Source: Chloroflexota bacterium (GTDB lineage: Bacteria > Chloroflexota > Dehalococcoidia > Lucifugimonadales > Lucifugimonadaceae). Taken from it: a stretch of DNA of 64,000 nt. Every line of letters starts with the position of its first letter. The stretch's first letter is position 1. A program made the position numbers and the translations under genes. Below the pieces are notes generated by a model. The model searched no databases. It was not told the origin of the DNA and saw only the letters and a program-made list of their open reading frames with translations. The stretch lies in contig PBDR01000002.1 in assembly GCA_002717385.1 (NCBI GenBank), forward strand, positions 1 to 64,000, read 5' to 3'. Below, piece after piece: positions 19,281-29,086 of this stretch.

Positions 19281-21827
19281 ATGGGTAAAATTGTTCAAAT
19301 TTCCAGTCCCGCATCAGGAAGTAGAAAAGCTCAAAAATTCGATGTTGATGTCCCAGATTTTGACTATGATCGCATAGAAGATATTGGATTTATTACTGCT
19401 ATGACTTTAGTTTTAATGGGAAATTATTCACAAACTGGTCATTTTGGTGGTCCTTTAGCTTATACTCCTTTCAACGTTTGTGCTCATTTGGCTGGTCCTG
19501 AGAATGGAGGTTTAAGATTTGACTATAGGAGGCTTAAACATCCATATTCTGACAAATTTATGCTTGCTGGAGGTCATAATGCCCCTACCATGTATGCATT
19601 ATGGATGATTATGGGCGAGGCTTTGAATAGGAAATTTAATCGTACCAATGATACAAAATTTAGAATTGATCCTAAAACAGCAATGCTTCCTATTGATGTA
19701 TTAGGTTTTAGACGAGGATCAACACCTTTAGAAACATTGCTTAAAAATAATAATTTAATTGATCATCCTGAAATGGCACAAGCTAAACTAAGAGGAATTA
19801 GAGCATTAGCTGGTCATTCAGAGACCACAGATTTAACAAATGATGTAAATGGAGGTCCATCTGGAATTGGAATTGCTACTGCTGCTGGTAAAGCAGCATT
19901 TTGGGATATGATGGGGGCACCTGAAGATTTGAAAATTATTGCAATGGAAGGTGAGTTTGCGATGACATCTGGTCATTCACAAGAAATGAAAACTCAAGCA
20001 GTTGCTCAACAAGTAGGAAAAAGGTTAAGGATTTTTCTTTCTTTTAATAACTCTGGTATTGATGATGAATTAATTGGGAGTGTAATCAAATCTGAATATG
20101 ATGGTTACGTTATAGAAGATCAATGGTCTTCTTATGGGTGGAATGTTTTAAAAATTGAGAATGGAAACAGTTATCAAGAAATAATTAGCGGCCTTAAACT
20201 TATGGAGAAATGGGATCCATCTGATAATAGACCCATGATTTTAATAGGTAATACGTTAAAAGGATGGTGGCCTGCGGCAGTAAATAAAAAATTACCTGAT
20301 GGAACTGACCAATTGGTAGATCATGCTAGTCATCCTTATCAAATGAAAATGAATTCGGATTATTTTGTTTCATTGGCGCGTTCTTTTGAAAGTAAATTTG
20401 GGGTAAAATTTGTTGGAATAAATGAAGGAGAAACTTCTAACGAAAGAGATAGATTAGTTCAATTTATTACTAATATAAATATTGTAATGTCAGTTTTAGA
20501 TAATGATGGTTTGGGTGATTGGTTATCTGATAGATTGGTAAAAATTGGGGACAGTGTAAATGATGACATGCATCTAATTGCTGATCCTAATATAGATCCA
20601 TTTAAAGATGAACGATTAAAAGTACACAATCTTCCAAAAGAGCCACAAGATTTAAAAATTAAAACAAATGGATCAAAACATGATGAACAGATAAATATTA
20701 AGTTATTTGAAGAGCCAGGAAATATTAAGGGGACTAGAAGAGCGATTTCAGAAATTTTTAAGTGGATGAATTATGTTACTAATAACAAATTTGTGATTGT
20801 GGCAGCCGATTTAGCTGAATCTATTAATGTAGAACATGGTTCCTTGACCGGTCATTTCGATCCGGTGGAAAATCCTTCCGGTGTAAGGCTTAAGGCAGCA
20901 ATTCAGGAAGCTGGAAATGTTTCTACAGCTATTGGTTTTGTTGGACAGTCGATTTCTTTGGATCCTGAAACCCATTCGGGTGTTTGGGCTTTATCAGGAA
21001 CATATGGAGCATTTACACCTTTGATGTATCTTCCTGCCAGAGTTTGGAGTCAACAAAATCAGGATAGTCCATTTAGATTAGGAGTATTAAATATACTTGC
21101 TGGCCATTCCGGTCCTGAGACAGCAGCCGATGCTCGTACCCATTTTGGGATTTTTTCTCCACAAGTCTGGAAACTTTTTCCTAGAGGACAAGTTATCACG
21201 CTTAGTTTTTGGGATTATAATGATGTTGCTCCAGGCTATTTTGCTGCTGCAGAAATTGCAGCAAATGATCCTAAAGTTGGAGTAATTGTTTTAGAAGTAG
21301 CTAGACCTGATTTTCCTGTGGCTGATCGATCTAAATTTGCCGATAAGGATATTACAGCCGCTTCAAAAGGAATGTACCTCATTAGAGATTATGATCCATC
21401 GAAAGATAAACATGGAACGGTTATAACTCAAGGTTCTAGTTCTACAATGAATTTAGTAAATATTATACCCAATTTAGATTCAGAAGGAATAAATATCAGA
21501 ATTATTGCTTGTATTAGTGAAGAACTTTTTGAAAGACAGACAGATAGGTATAAAAAGTTTATTTTTCCAAAAGGTTCAAAAAATGATTTAATGGTTATTT
21601 CTACCGGAACCAGACGAGTGTTTCCTGTACAAAACTTAGGGCCCTTAACTGATGAATATTCTCTTTTTTCCGACTGGAATAATGATTGGTTATCTGGAGG
21701 TACAGAATCTGATGTTATTGCAGAAGCTCATTTAGATGAAGGATCTATTCAAAATGCTATAAAAAGATTTGCAAATGATCGTGATAAAAGATTAAGAGTT
21801 CAAAAAGAAGATTTGAACTCTTTATAA
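19281..21827 (+). CDS. Transketolase-like thiamine-diphosphate-dependent enzyme
   Basis: 848 aa; MEGEFAMTSGHSQEMKTQAVAQQVGKRLRIFLSFNNSGID aligns with the transketolase TPP-binding region; C-terminal half GHSGPETAADARTHFGIF resembles transketolase Pyr domain. Confidence 0.8.
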   Translation: MGKIVQISSPASGSRKAQKFDVDVPDFDYDRIEDIGFITAMTLVLMGNYSQTGHFGGPLAYTPFNVCAHLAGPENGGLRFDYRRLKHPYSDKFMLAGGHNAPTMYALWMIMGEALNRKFNRTNDTKFRIDPKTAMLPIDVLGFRRGSTPLETLLKNNNLIDHPEMAQAKLRGIRALAGHSETTDLTNDVNGGPSGIGIATAAGKAAFWDMMGAPEDLKIIAMEGEFAMTSGHSQEMKTQAVAQQVGKRLRIFLSFNNSGIDDELIGSVIKSEYDGYVIEDQWSSYGWNVLKIENGNSYQEIISGLKLMEKWDPSDNRPMILIGNTLKGWWPAAVNKKLPDGTDQLVDHASHPYQMKMNSDYFVSLARSFESKFGVKFVGINEGETSNERDRLVQFITNINIVMSVLDNDGLGDWLSDRLVKIGDSVNDDMHLIADPNIDPFKDERLKVHNLPKEPQDLKIKTNGSKHDEQINIKLFEEPGNIKGTRRAISEIFKWMNYVTNNKFVIVAADLAESINVEHGSLTGHFDPVENPSGVRLKAAIQEAGNVSTAIGFVGQSISLDPETHSGVWALSGTYGAFTPLMYLPARVWSQQNQDSPFRLGVLNILAGHSGPETAADARTHFGIFSPQVWKLFPRGQVITLSFWDYNDVAPGYFAAAEIAANDPKVGVIVLEVARPDFPVADRSKFADKDITAASKGMYLIRDYDPSKDKHGTVITQGSSSTMNLVNIIPNLDSEGINIRIIACISEELFERQTDRYKKFIFPKGSKNDLMVISTGTRRVFPVQNLGPLTDEYSLFSDWNNDWLSGGTESDVIAEAHLDEGSIQNAIKRFANDRDKRLRVQKEDLNSL

Positions 21828-21852
21828 TTTTATATATATATAAGGAATTGAA

Positions 21853-22593
21853 ATGTCAGAAATTATAGATATAAATAGACCTAGTAAAGATTTAATATCT
21901 TCGTTAGAAGGGTTAGGAAGTGCTACTGCAAGTGGGGAATTACATAAATTAGGTATTAGAGATCCATATATTCAAGGTCCTAGGACTTTCACTAGAGGCA
22001 AATCTATAGTAGGTCCTGCATTAACATTACAATTTTTTCCTTTACGTGAAGATATTTATCAAGATGGAGAGTACTCTGATCCTGAAGAACAACTTCATAG
22101 AAGGGTTCTTTATGCAACTAAGCCAGGGGATATTGTTGTTGTTGATGCAAGGGGAGATATGACGAGTGGTGTTTTTGGTGAAATGATGTTAACTTTTTTT
22201 CAGGGTCAAGGTGGAGCAGGGATTGTAGTCGATGGATGTATACGTGATTATGTACATGCTCAGGAATTGGAGATTGGAATGTGGTTGAAAGGAGTGACTC
22301 CTAATTATCATACACAGACTAATATTTATCCTAATGCTTATAATATTCCTATCGCATGTGGAGGTGTTTTAGTAAATCCTGGAGATATCATAATCGCTGA
22401 TGATGACGGAGCAGTTGTTGTTCCAATCAGTTTAGCGAAGGAGCTAGCAGGAGTTGGAGGAGAACATTCTGAATGGGAAATTTTTACGAGAATGAAACTT
22501 GCTCAGGGTGGGCATTTAAGAGATTACTATCCAAGAAAAAATTGGTCAGATGATACAGAAAAAGAATATGTTAATTGGAGTAATAACCAATAA
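21853..22593 (+). CDS. RraA family protein (possible 4-hydroxy-4-methyl-2-oxoglutarate aldolase-like)
   Basis: GDIVVVDARGDMTSGVFGEMM and GIVVDGCIRDY are RraA-fold active-site motifs. Confidence 0.88.
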   Translation: MSEIIDINRPSKDLISSLEGLGSATASGELHKLGIRDPYIQGPRTFTRGKSIVGPALTLQFFPLREDIYQDGEYSDPEEQLHRRVLYATKPGDIVVVDARGDMTSGVFGEMMLTFFQGQGGAGIVVDGCIRDYVHAQELEIGMWLKGVTPNYHTQTNIYPNAYNIPIACGGVLVNPGDIIIADDDGAVVVPISLAKELAGVGGEHSEWEIFTRMKLAQGGHLRDYYPRKNWSDDTEKEYVNWSNNQ

Positions 22594-22605
22594 TAAAGAA
22601 TTGTT

Positions 22606-23712
22606 ATGTTAGAACATTTTAAAATATCTGACGATGAAGCTATTAGAGTTCCAATAGATTCTTTAAGAACAACAACTGAAGAGCTTTTTTTAAAGTGCGG
22701 AGTATCTGAAGAAGATTCGAAATTAGGTGCCGATGTTTTGATGTTTGCTGATTCTAGAGGTATCGATACACATGGAGTTTCTAATGCTTTGAGAGGTTAT
22801 GTTAGTGATTATCTATCAGGTGCATGTAATCCGCGTCCAGTTAATTCTATTATTAGATCAAGTCAGTCAACGGCATTAGTTGATGGAGATAATGGATTGG
22901 GATTAATGACTGCTCCATATGGAATGAAAATTGCGATTGAAAAAGCTAAAAAAACTGGGGTAGGAATTGTTTCAATTCGTAATTCAAATCATTTAGGTGC
23001 AGCTGGATATCACGCAATGATGGCCATAGAACACGATATGATTGGTTGGTGTATGACAGGAGGAGGTAAAGCAATGGTTCCTACATTTGGTGCTGAACCT
23101 CAACTTGGGACAAATCCTATTGCTTTTGCGGCACCTGCAAATATAGAAGCTCCATTTATGTTTGATGCTGCCACAACGGCTATTGCTGCGGGGAAGATCG
23201 CTCTTGCAAGACGTATGGGTTTGTCTATGGAACCGGGATGGATTGCGAATGAAGATGGGACCCCTAATATGGAAAGTACTTTAATCAAAGATGGGGCTAA
23301 ATCAGAAACATCAACGGGGATGAGAATGCAACTTCCATTGGGTTCTACAAGAGAACTTGGTTCACATAAAGGTTATAGTCTAGGTGTGATGGTTGATATT
23401 CTTTGTGGTCAATTATCATTTGCTCCTGGTTTTGAATCTTTAGACCAAAATAGAAGAGCTCATTTTGTAGCTGCATATGATATTTCTGCTTTTGGAAGTG
23501 TTAATGATTTTAAAAATAATATGGACGGAATGTTAAAAGGTTTAAGGGAAACTAAGCCTATGCCTGGAAAAGATAGAGTTATGTATGCTGGTCTGCCTGA
23601 AGTGGAAACTTTAAAAGAGCGTACAGAAAAAGGAGTTCCTTTACATCCAGAGGTAATTGATTGGTTTAAGGATATTTGTGCTGAGCTACAAATTCAATAC
23701 GAATTAAGTTAA
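22606..23712 (+). CDS. Ldh2-family (malate/L-lactate/ureidoglycolate-type) dehydrogenase
   Basis: DTHGVSNALRGY, SNHLGAAGYH, GTNPIAFAAP: type-2 malate/lactate dehydrogenase motifs. Confidence 0.9.
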   Translation: MLEHFKISDDEAIRVPIDSLRTTTEELFLKCGVSEEDSKLGADVLMFADSRGIDTHGVSNALRGYVSDYLSGACNPRPVNSIIRSSQSTALVDGDNGLGLMTAPYGMKIAIEKAKKTGVGIVSIRNSNHLGAAGYHAMMAIEHDMIGWCMTGGGKAMVPTFGAEPQLGTNPIAFAAPANIEAPFMFDAATTAIAAGKIALARRMGLSMEPGWIANEDGTPNMESTLIKDGAKSETSTGMRMQLPLGSTRELGSHKGYSLGVMVDILCGQLSFAPGFESLDQNRRAHFVAAYDISAFGSVNDFKNNMDGMLKGLRETKPMPGKDRVMYAGLPEVETLKERTEKGVPLHPEVIDWFKDICAELQIQYELS

Positions 23713-24173
23713 ACTTCTTTCCAAAATGGTTTTCGTAATTTTATGGTATCTAAAACTTCAGGGTTAAATTTTTCTAGTTCCCATCCTTTTGGTTGAAGTG
23801 TTTTTCGTTTCCAGTTTATTCGATCCAAAACTTTATTATTAGAATAATAGACTAAATAAATAAGTTCTAATATATTTTCAAAAATATCAGGGATATTGTG
23901 TTGTAATTCTTTAAGAACATTTTCTTTACTTTCGTAATTTAATGATTTAAAGCCACCCGATGCTCTACAATATGGGTCTAGTCTTAATGCATTAATAAAT
24001 TTATTAAAAGAAGAAGAATATTTATCATATTTATTTAGTAAATCTAATATTTTTTCATCAGTTACTAAAAGACCAGCCGAAGGTAAATTATCTACCTGGG
24101 GGATAAGTATATCCATTACTTTTTTTAGGAGTGATAATTTTGATTTATCTATATTTTTTTGATTATTTGGCAT
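23709..24173 (-). CDS. Gluconate 2-dehydrogenase subunit 3-like protein
   Basis: 154 aa, MDILIPQVDNLPSAG...FINALRLDPYCRASGGFKSL; adjacent to a GMC catalytic subunit. Confidence 0.65.
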   Translation of the reverse strand: MPNNQKNIDKSKLSLLKKVMDILIPQVDNLPSAGLLVTDEKILDLLNKYDKYSSSFNKFINALRLDPYCRASGGFKSLNYESKENVLKELQHNIPDIFENILELIYLVYYSNNKVLDRINWKRKTLQPKGWELEKFNPEVLDTIKLRKPFWKEV

Positions 24174-24178
24174 AATAT

Positions 24179-25777
24179 TTAAGATTTTAAATCCTTTCTT
24201 GATTTTATAATGTAATCAGATGTTTTTAAGGCGATTGCTTGAATAGTGGGTGTAGGATTAACCGCCCCTCCAGTCACAAAAACAGATGCATCAACGATAA
24301 ACAAATTCTCTATATCATGGGACTGACAGTTTTTATTAACTACTGATGTTTTTGGATTTTCTCCCATCCGAGCTGTACCCATTAAATGCCAACCTTGATG
24401 TTTACTGAATGGTAATTTTATTATTTTGTTCGCTCCTGCTTCTCTTAGTATAATTTCAGCATTTTTTAGTCCATGTTCTAATAATTTTCTCGATTCTTTA
24501 CTAATCTTATAAATAATTTTTGGTGATGGAATTCCATTTGAATCTTTTAGGATTGGATCTAATTCTACACAATTACTTTCTTCGGGTAAGTCTTCTCCAC
24601 AAACACCTATTCCTAATCTTTTACCAAAATTCTTTTCAAATTCCGAATGATGATTTTTACCCCAATCAATACTTTTTGATAAATGCACTGGACCTGGGGT
24701 TCCTCTATTCATTATTAATATATAACCTCTATCAAAACCTCTTGTAGTATCAGTTTCATAAAATTCTTGACTAATCAATATATTCACAGTAGGTCCTTTG
24801 TATGTTTCTTTAAGATTGTCAAAAACACCTTCAACACTAGCAAAAACATGAAACATTAAATTTTTTCCTACTTGTCCTGACGAATTTGAAAGTCCATTTG
24901 GATGAGCATTTGATTGAGAATTGAGTAATATTCTAGGTGTACCTACTCCATTCATTGCTAATACTATACCATTTGCTGGCTGAAAATGTTCTTTTCCATC
25001 CTTATCAAAATATAAAGCTCCTGTAGCCTTTCCTTTACTATTAGTTTCAATTTTACTCACTCTAGCTTTGACCCTTAATTCTGCACCATTTTTTATTGCA
25101 TCAGGTATATATGTAACATCTGTGCTAGCCTTCGCTTGTCGAGGGCATCCATAATTCAAGGGCCCGCACATATTACAGGCTTTTCTTCCTCTGTATTCAA
25201 CAGAATTTACATTGGCATCTGCTGGCCACCAATGCCAACCTAACCTATCAAAAGCTTTTGCTATTAATTTTCCTTCTTCACCTAAAGGTAAAGGTGGCAT
25301 TTGTTTAGGCAATCTTTTGGGATTTGCAGGATCTCCATGGATACCCGACACACCCATCATTTGATCATTTTTGTCATAAAAAGGTTCTAAATCCCAGTAT
25401 GTGATTGGCCAGTCGTCCGCTACTCCATCTAAAGTTTTAACTTTGAAATCAGATGGGTGAAGACGTGGGATATGTGCAGTCCAATGAATTGTGCTTCCAC
25501 CAACTGCATTGAACATTAATGGGTTAATATCGGTATTATCGGTATTTATAGGGTAATCATCATTATTTTTTCTGACATTTGGATTGTAATTCCATTCATT
25601 TAAGGCTAGTTCTTCCCAATTAGGATGGTTTACGGGATATTTATCCGCTTGAATTCTTGATCCTTGTTCAAGGCATACGACATTGAATCCAGCATTGGAT
25701 AAGTCCCACATAACGGCAGCACCTGAGGCTCCAGCACCAATAATTAAAATATCTGTTTTATCATGTTGAGTTATCAT
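24179..25777 (-). CDS. GMC family FAD-dependent oxidoreductase
   Basis: DILIIGAGASGAAVMW FAD motif; GGSTIHWTAH; C-terminal HLMGTARMG and NPTPTIQAIA. Confidence 0.92.
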   Translation of the reverse strand: MITQHDKTDILIIGAGASGAAVMWDLSNAGFNVVCLEQGSRIQADKYPVNHPNWEELALNEWNYNPNVRKNNDDYPINTDNTDINPLMFNAVGGSTIHWTAHIPRLHPSDFKVKTLDGVADDWPITYWDLEPFYDKNDQMMGVSGIHGDPANPKRLPKQMPPLPLGEEGKLIAKAFDRLGWHWWPADANVNSVEYRGRKACNMCGPLNYGCPRQAKASTDVTYIPDAIKNGAELRVKARVSKIETNSKGKATGALYFDKDGKEHFQPANGIVLAMNGVGTPRILLNSQSNAHPNGLSNSSGQVGKNLMFHVFASVEGVFDNLKETYKGPTVNILISQEFYETDTTRGFDRGYILIMNRGTPGPVHLSKSIDWGKNHHSEFEKNFGKRLGIGVCGEDLPEESNCVELDPILKDSNGIPSPKIIYKISKESRKLLEHGLKNAEIILREAGANKIIKLPFSKHQGWHLMGTARMGENPKTSVVNKNCQSHDIENLFIVDASVFVTGGAVNPTPTIQAIALKTSDYIIKSRKDLKS

Positions 25778-25892
25778 TTTGATTTATATTACTACAAATT
25801 GTAGAAAAAATATTTCGTAATTATAGAAGCAGTAAAATTTTCAGAAATTATTAATATAATTAAATTGTGTAATTTTTTAGACTGGATACAAA

Positions 25893-26249
25893 ATGTTAAA
25901 AGGTTCTTTACTTGCTTTTTTTATTATGATTGTAGGTATACCAATACCTGTAGCACATTTTATTCTAATTCCACTAGGTCCCTTTGTTGGAGGTTTTTTT
26001 GGTGGGAGTCTTGCTAAGGCAGATGAAGGAAGAATTATTTTATTTGGGATATTTGTTGCTTTATTGATGTTTATACCGGTTTTAATAATGTTTACATTAA
26101 GTTTTATTTTCGGGATTAAAGATTTAATGGGTTTCGATTCTAAATTTTTGATAATTCTTTTATTTTTACTCATACCTTACACTTGGTTCGGAGTTACTGT
26201 AGGAGCATTAATTAGCTATCTAGTAAGAAGAAAAGAAAAAGATACTTAG
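25893..26249 (+). CDS. Small multi-pass membrane protein
   Basis: 118 aa with about three hydrophobic segments; Gly-rich PFVGGFFGGSLAKADEGR motif. Confidence 0.65.
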   Translation: MLKGSLLAFFIMIVGIPIPVAHFILIPLGPFVGGFFGGSLAKADEGRIILFGIFVALLMFIPVLIMFTLSFIFGIKDLMGFDSKFLIILLFLLIPYTWFGVTVGALISYLVRRKEKDT

Positions 26250-26262
26250 AATTCTTATCAAA

Positions 26263-27144
26263 CTAATTAGGAAGAATTATTGTAGGGGTTTTTGATTTTT
26301 TTAAAATTTCAAAAGAAAAACGATCATGGATAATTCTATTAATCCCACTATATTTACTTAGTGTAGAAATTGTCCAAAACTCATTATTCAATTCATTCAT
26401 TTTATCGATTTCATTGTTAGTTGATTTTTGGGCAATCTTGATTTCATATTCAATTTCATTTTTTTCAACTAAATCAATTAATTTAGAAGGTAAAAGATTT
26501 TCTCTTTTTTTACTAATGAATATTAATTTAGATTTAGACCCCATACATATGGCGATTATTCTATTGATATTTTCATCAGAGATAGATTTATTAACTTGTG
26601 AAATGATTACTTTTGGAGGTAAAGGTTTTAGAACTTTGACATCTATATTATTAGTATTGATTACTAAAATTGGGATATTTGTTTTTCTAAATAATTCATT
26701 TAGAAGGTTATTGAAAAAGACTCTTCTAATTTTTGATTTAAGCTTAGTTGCTATTGCTATGACGCCAATACTGTTACTTTCTGTTCTCGAAATAATCATT
26801 TCTGATTCTGATCCGGTGCTAATTCCCCATCTCGCTTTAATTCCTTGAGGAGCTATTGTATCAATAATTGCTTCTAAATAAGATTTTGCCAATATTTCAC
26901 CTCTATCATGTTGTTCATCTGGGTAACTAACATTTCCAGATCTTTCTACTGCAGCTATTGGGTTTTCGGGTAAAACATGTAGAAGCATAATTTCTCCATT
27001 AAACCATCTAGATAGCATTGCAGCATATGGGATGGAGATTTCAGATTCTAATGATCCATCCAGTGGTAACAAAATCTTATCTAAATTAAGATTTAAAATC
27101 ATTTGATTTAGATAAGTTTTCTTTTTTTGGAGGTTATTTTCCAT
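26263..27144 (-). CDS. Universal stress protein (UspA family)
   Basis: KILLPLDGSLESEISIPYAAMLSRW; second domain degenerate. Confidence 0.8.
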   Translation of the reverse strand: MENNLQKKKTYLNQMILNLNLDKILLPLDGSLESEISIPYAAMLSRWFNGEIMLLHVLPENPIAAVERSGNVSYPDEQHDRGEILAKSYLEAIIDTIAPQGIKARWGISTGSESEMIISRTESNSIGVIAIATKLKSKIRRVFFNNLLNELFRKTNIPILVINTNNIDVKVLKPLPPKVIISQVNKSISDENINRIIAICMGSKSKLIFISKKRENLLPSKLIDLVEKNEIEYEIKIAQKSTNNEIDKMNELNNEFWTISTLSKYSGINRIIHDRFSFEILKKSKTPTIILPN

Positions 27145-27157
27145 TACTTATTTACTT

Positions 27158-28006
27158 TTACTGAATTGGGCAAGAAAAATCGTTTCCCCATTCTCTCCAA
27201 GATCCATCATAATTTTTTACGTGGTCCAAACCTATTAATTTTAGAATCCAAAACGTATGAGCAGCCCTGATACCACCTTGGCAATAAGTGATAGTTTTTT
27301 TATTTTTAGAAAAACTTGTCTTGCTTAGTATATCTTTAATTTCATTTGCAGTTTTTAGTGCAGGGATTTCACCTTTTGTATGAAAATTTGTCCATTCGAT
27401 ATGGATAGCTCCTGGAATATGACCTCCTCTAGGTCCTCCTCTTTTGTTTATTCCATTCCATTCGTCGTCGCTTCTAACATCTAAAATTTGAATTTCATTA
27501 TCATCTAATGCATTAATAACTTCATCTTTTTTTGCAATTAAATCTTTATTCACATGGATATTAAATTTTGAAAATAGAATTTTAGGAATAGTTTGGCTGG
27601 TTTTTTTTCCTTCGTAAAACCATTTTTGATATCCTCCATCTAATATCTTTACATTTGAGTGTCCATAATAGTTTAAAGCCCAAAGTAATCTTAATGAATA
27701 AAGACCAGCAGAACGGTCATACGCAATAACAAGAGAACTGTTATTTATGCCTAACTTTCCCATAGTTTCAGAAAATTTTTCAGGACCTTGTATATGGGTT
27801 CGGTCACTAGGTGAAGTTTTGTAATAATTATCTACAACATTCACAGATCCAGGTATATGACTATTTTGATATTTTTCAGAAATATCAGTGTCGACAATTC
27901 TAATCTTCGGATTATTAAGATTCTTATCTAGCCATTTGGTAGAGGTAAAAATATTATCTATTGAATAACCTCTTTTTTCTGGTGGTATGTATTGGTTTTT
28001 TTTCAT
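27158..28006 (-). CDS. Thiosulfate/3-mercaptopyruvate sulfurtransferase (tandem rhodanese)
   Basis: Two rhodanese domains; GHIPGAIHIEW; active-site loop TYCQGGIRA. Confidence 0.9.
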   Translation of the reverse strand: MKKNQYIPPEKRGYSIDNIFTSTKWLDKNLNNPKIRIVDTDISEKYQNSHIPGSVNVVDNYYKTSPSDRTHIQGPEKFSETMGKLGINNSSLVIAYDRSAGLYSLRLLWALNYYGHSNVKILDGGYQKWFYEGKKTSQTIPKILFSKFNIHVNKDLIAKKDEVINALDDNEIQILDVRSDDEWNGINKRGGPRGGHIPGAIHIEWTNFHTKGEIPALKTANEIKDILSKTSFSKNKKTITYCQGGIRAAHTFWILKLIGLDHVKNYDGSWREWGNDFSCPIQ

Positions 28007-28031
28007 ACTGATTTTTTGTTTTCGAGTATTT

Positions 28032-28952
28032 TTATTTGTTTAAAAAAACATCACCTATTTTAAGGTTTGAAATTTTACTCCATTCAAAAGCAGAAATTTT
28101 TTTCCCGTTTTTTTCACGTACTTTTTCAAATAAAATTTCTCCTTCTTTGCATGCTATTCTAATACCTTCTTTCCCAATTGAAGATACAGAACCAAATTTT
28201 TTAGTTTGATTTATTATAAATTTTTTACTTCCATAAATAAATATTTGTTTTGTTTTATGTCTCGTATGGGCTCCAGGTTGAGGATCTGAACCCCTTATTA
28301 GATTATGTATAATTTCCACATTAGATTCCCAGTTTATTTTTGTATGTTTTTCTTTACACCAACCTTCGTAAGTTGCCTTTTTTTCATCCTGGAGATTAGG
28401 TTTAGGATTTCCTAATTTAATTTGATTAATTGCCTCAACTATTGCATCTATTCCAAGTGGGAATAATTTTTTAAAATATAGTGATCCAACAGAATCATTT
28501 TTATCAATAGTTATTTTTTTTTGAATTAAAATAGGTCCTGTATCAAGTCCTTTGTCAGGATAAAATATTGAAATTCCTGTTTTTTTTTCTCCATTTATTA
28601 TTGGCCAATTTATTGAACTTGGCCCTCTGTGTTTTGGTAATAATGAAGGATGAAATTGTATTGTTCCAAATTTTGGGGAAGAGATAATTTCATCGGGAAC
28701 TATTTCTGTCACATATGCCATAACACATAAATCAGGGTTAAGATTTTTAAATAATTTTATAGCGTTATCGCTTCTGAGTTTTGGAAAAGTAAATGTTTTA
28801 ATTTGTAATTCTTCGGCAGTTTCTTCAATTGGATCTTTTAAATATGAATTATTTTTATAAGGTGCAAAAACACCGATAATTTTATTCTGAATTTTAATTC
28901 GTTTTAACGTTTCTGCTCCAAAAACAGATTGTCCTATTAGAACTATTTTCAA
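28032..28952 (-). CDS. Formyltransferase; methionyl-tRNA formyltransferase or stand-alone 10-formyl-THF hydrolase-domain protein
   Basis: HPSLLPKHRGPSSINW, GLDTGPIL; start MKIVLIGQSVFGAETL and NLIRGSDPQPGAHT resemble the N-terminal domain of 10-formyl-THF dehydrogenase. Confidence 0.8.
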   Translation of the reverse strand: MKIVLIGQSVFGAETLKRIKIQNKIIGVFAPYKNNSYLKDPIEETAEELQIKTFTFPKLRSDNAIKLFKNLNPDLCVMAYVTEIVPDEIISSPKFGTIQFHPSLLPKHRGPSSINWPIINGEKKTGISIFYPDKGLDTGPILIQKKITIDKNDSVGSLYFKKLFPLGIDAIVEAINQIKLGNPKPNLQDEKKATYEGWCKEKHTKINWESNVEIIHNLIRGSDPQPGAHTRHKTKQIFIYGSKKFIINQTKKFGSVSSIGKEGIRIACKEGEILFEKVREKNGKKISAFEWSKISNLKIGDVFLNK

Positions 28953-29086
28953 AAATTGTCTCCTAATTTTAATATTTTTATTTATAACATACTTATTCTT
29001 AGTATTATATTCGAATAATTTTTGTATATTATTTTAGTATTGTATTTTTGGAATTTTAAAATTTACTAAATAAGGATCAAATAAGC

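Noticed and set aside
17613-25777. Idea that the tRNA-Arg marks an integrated genomic island covering the catabolic region
   Set aside because: The cluster lies on the 5' side of the tRNA, and I found no integrase, no direct repeat of the tRNA 3' end and no mobile genes.
26414-26848. 144-aa plus-strand ORF
   Set aside because: Antisense to the universal stress protein gene; no independent support.
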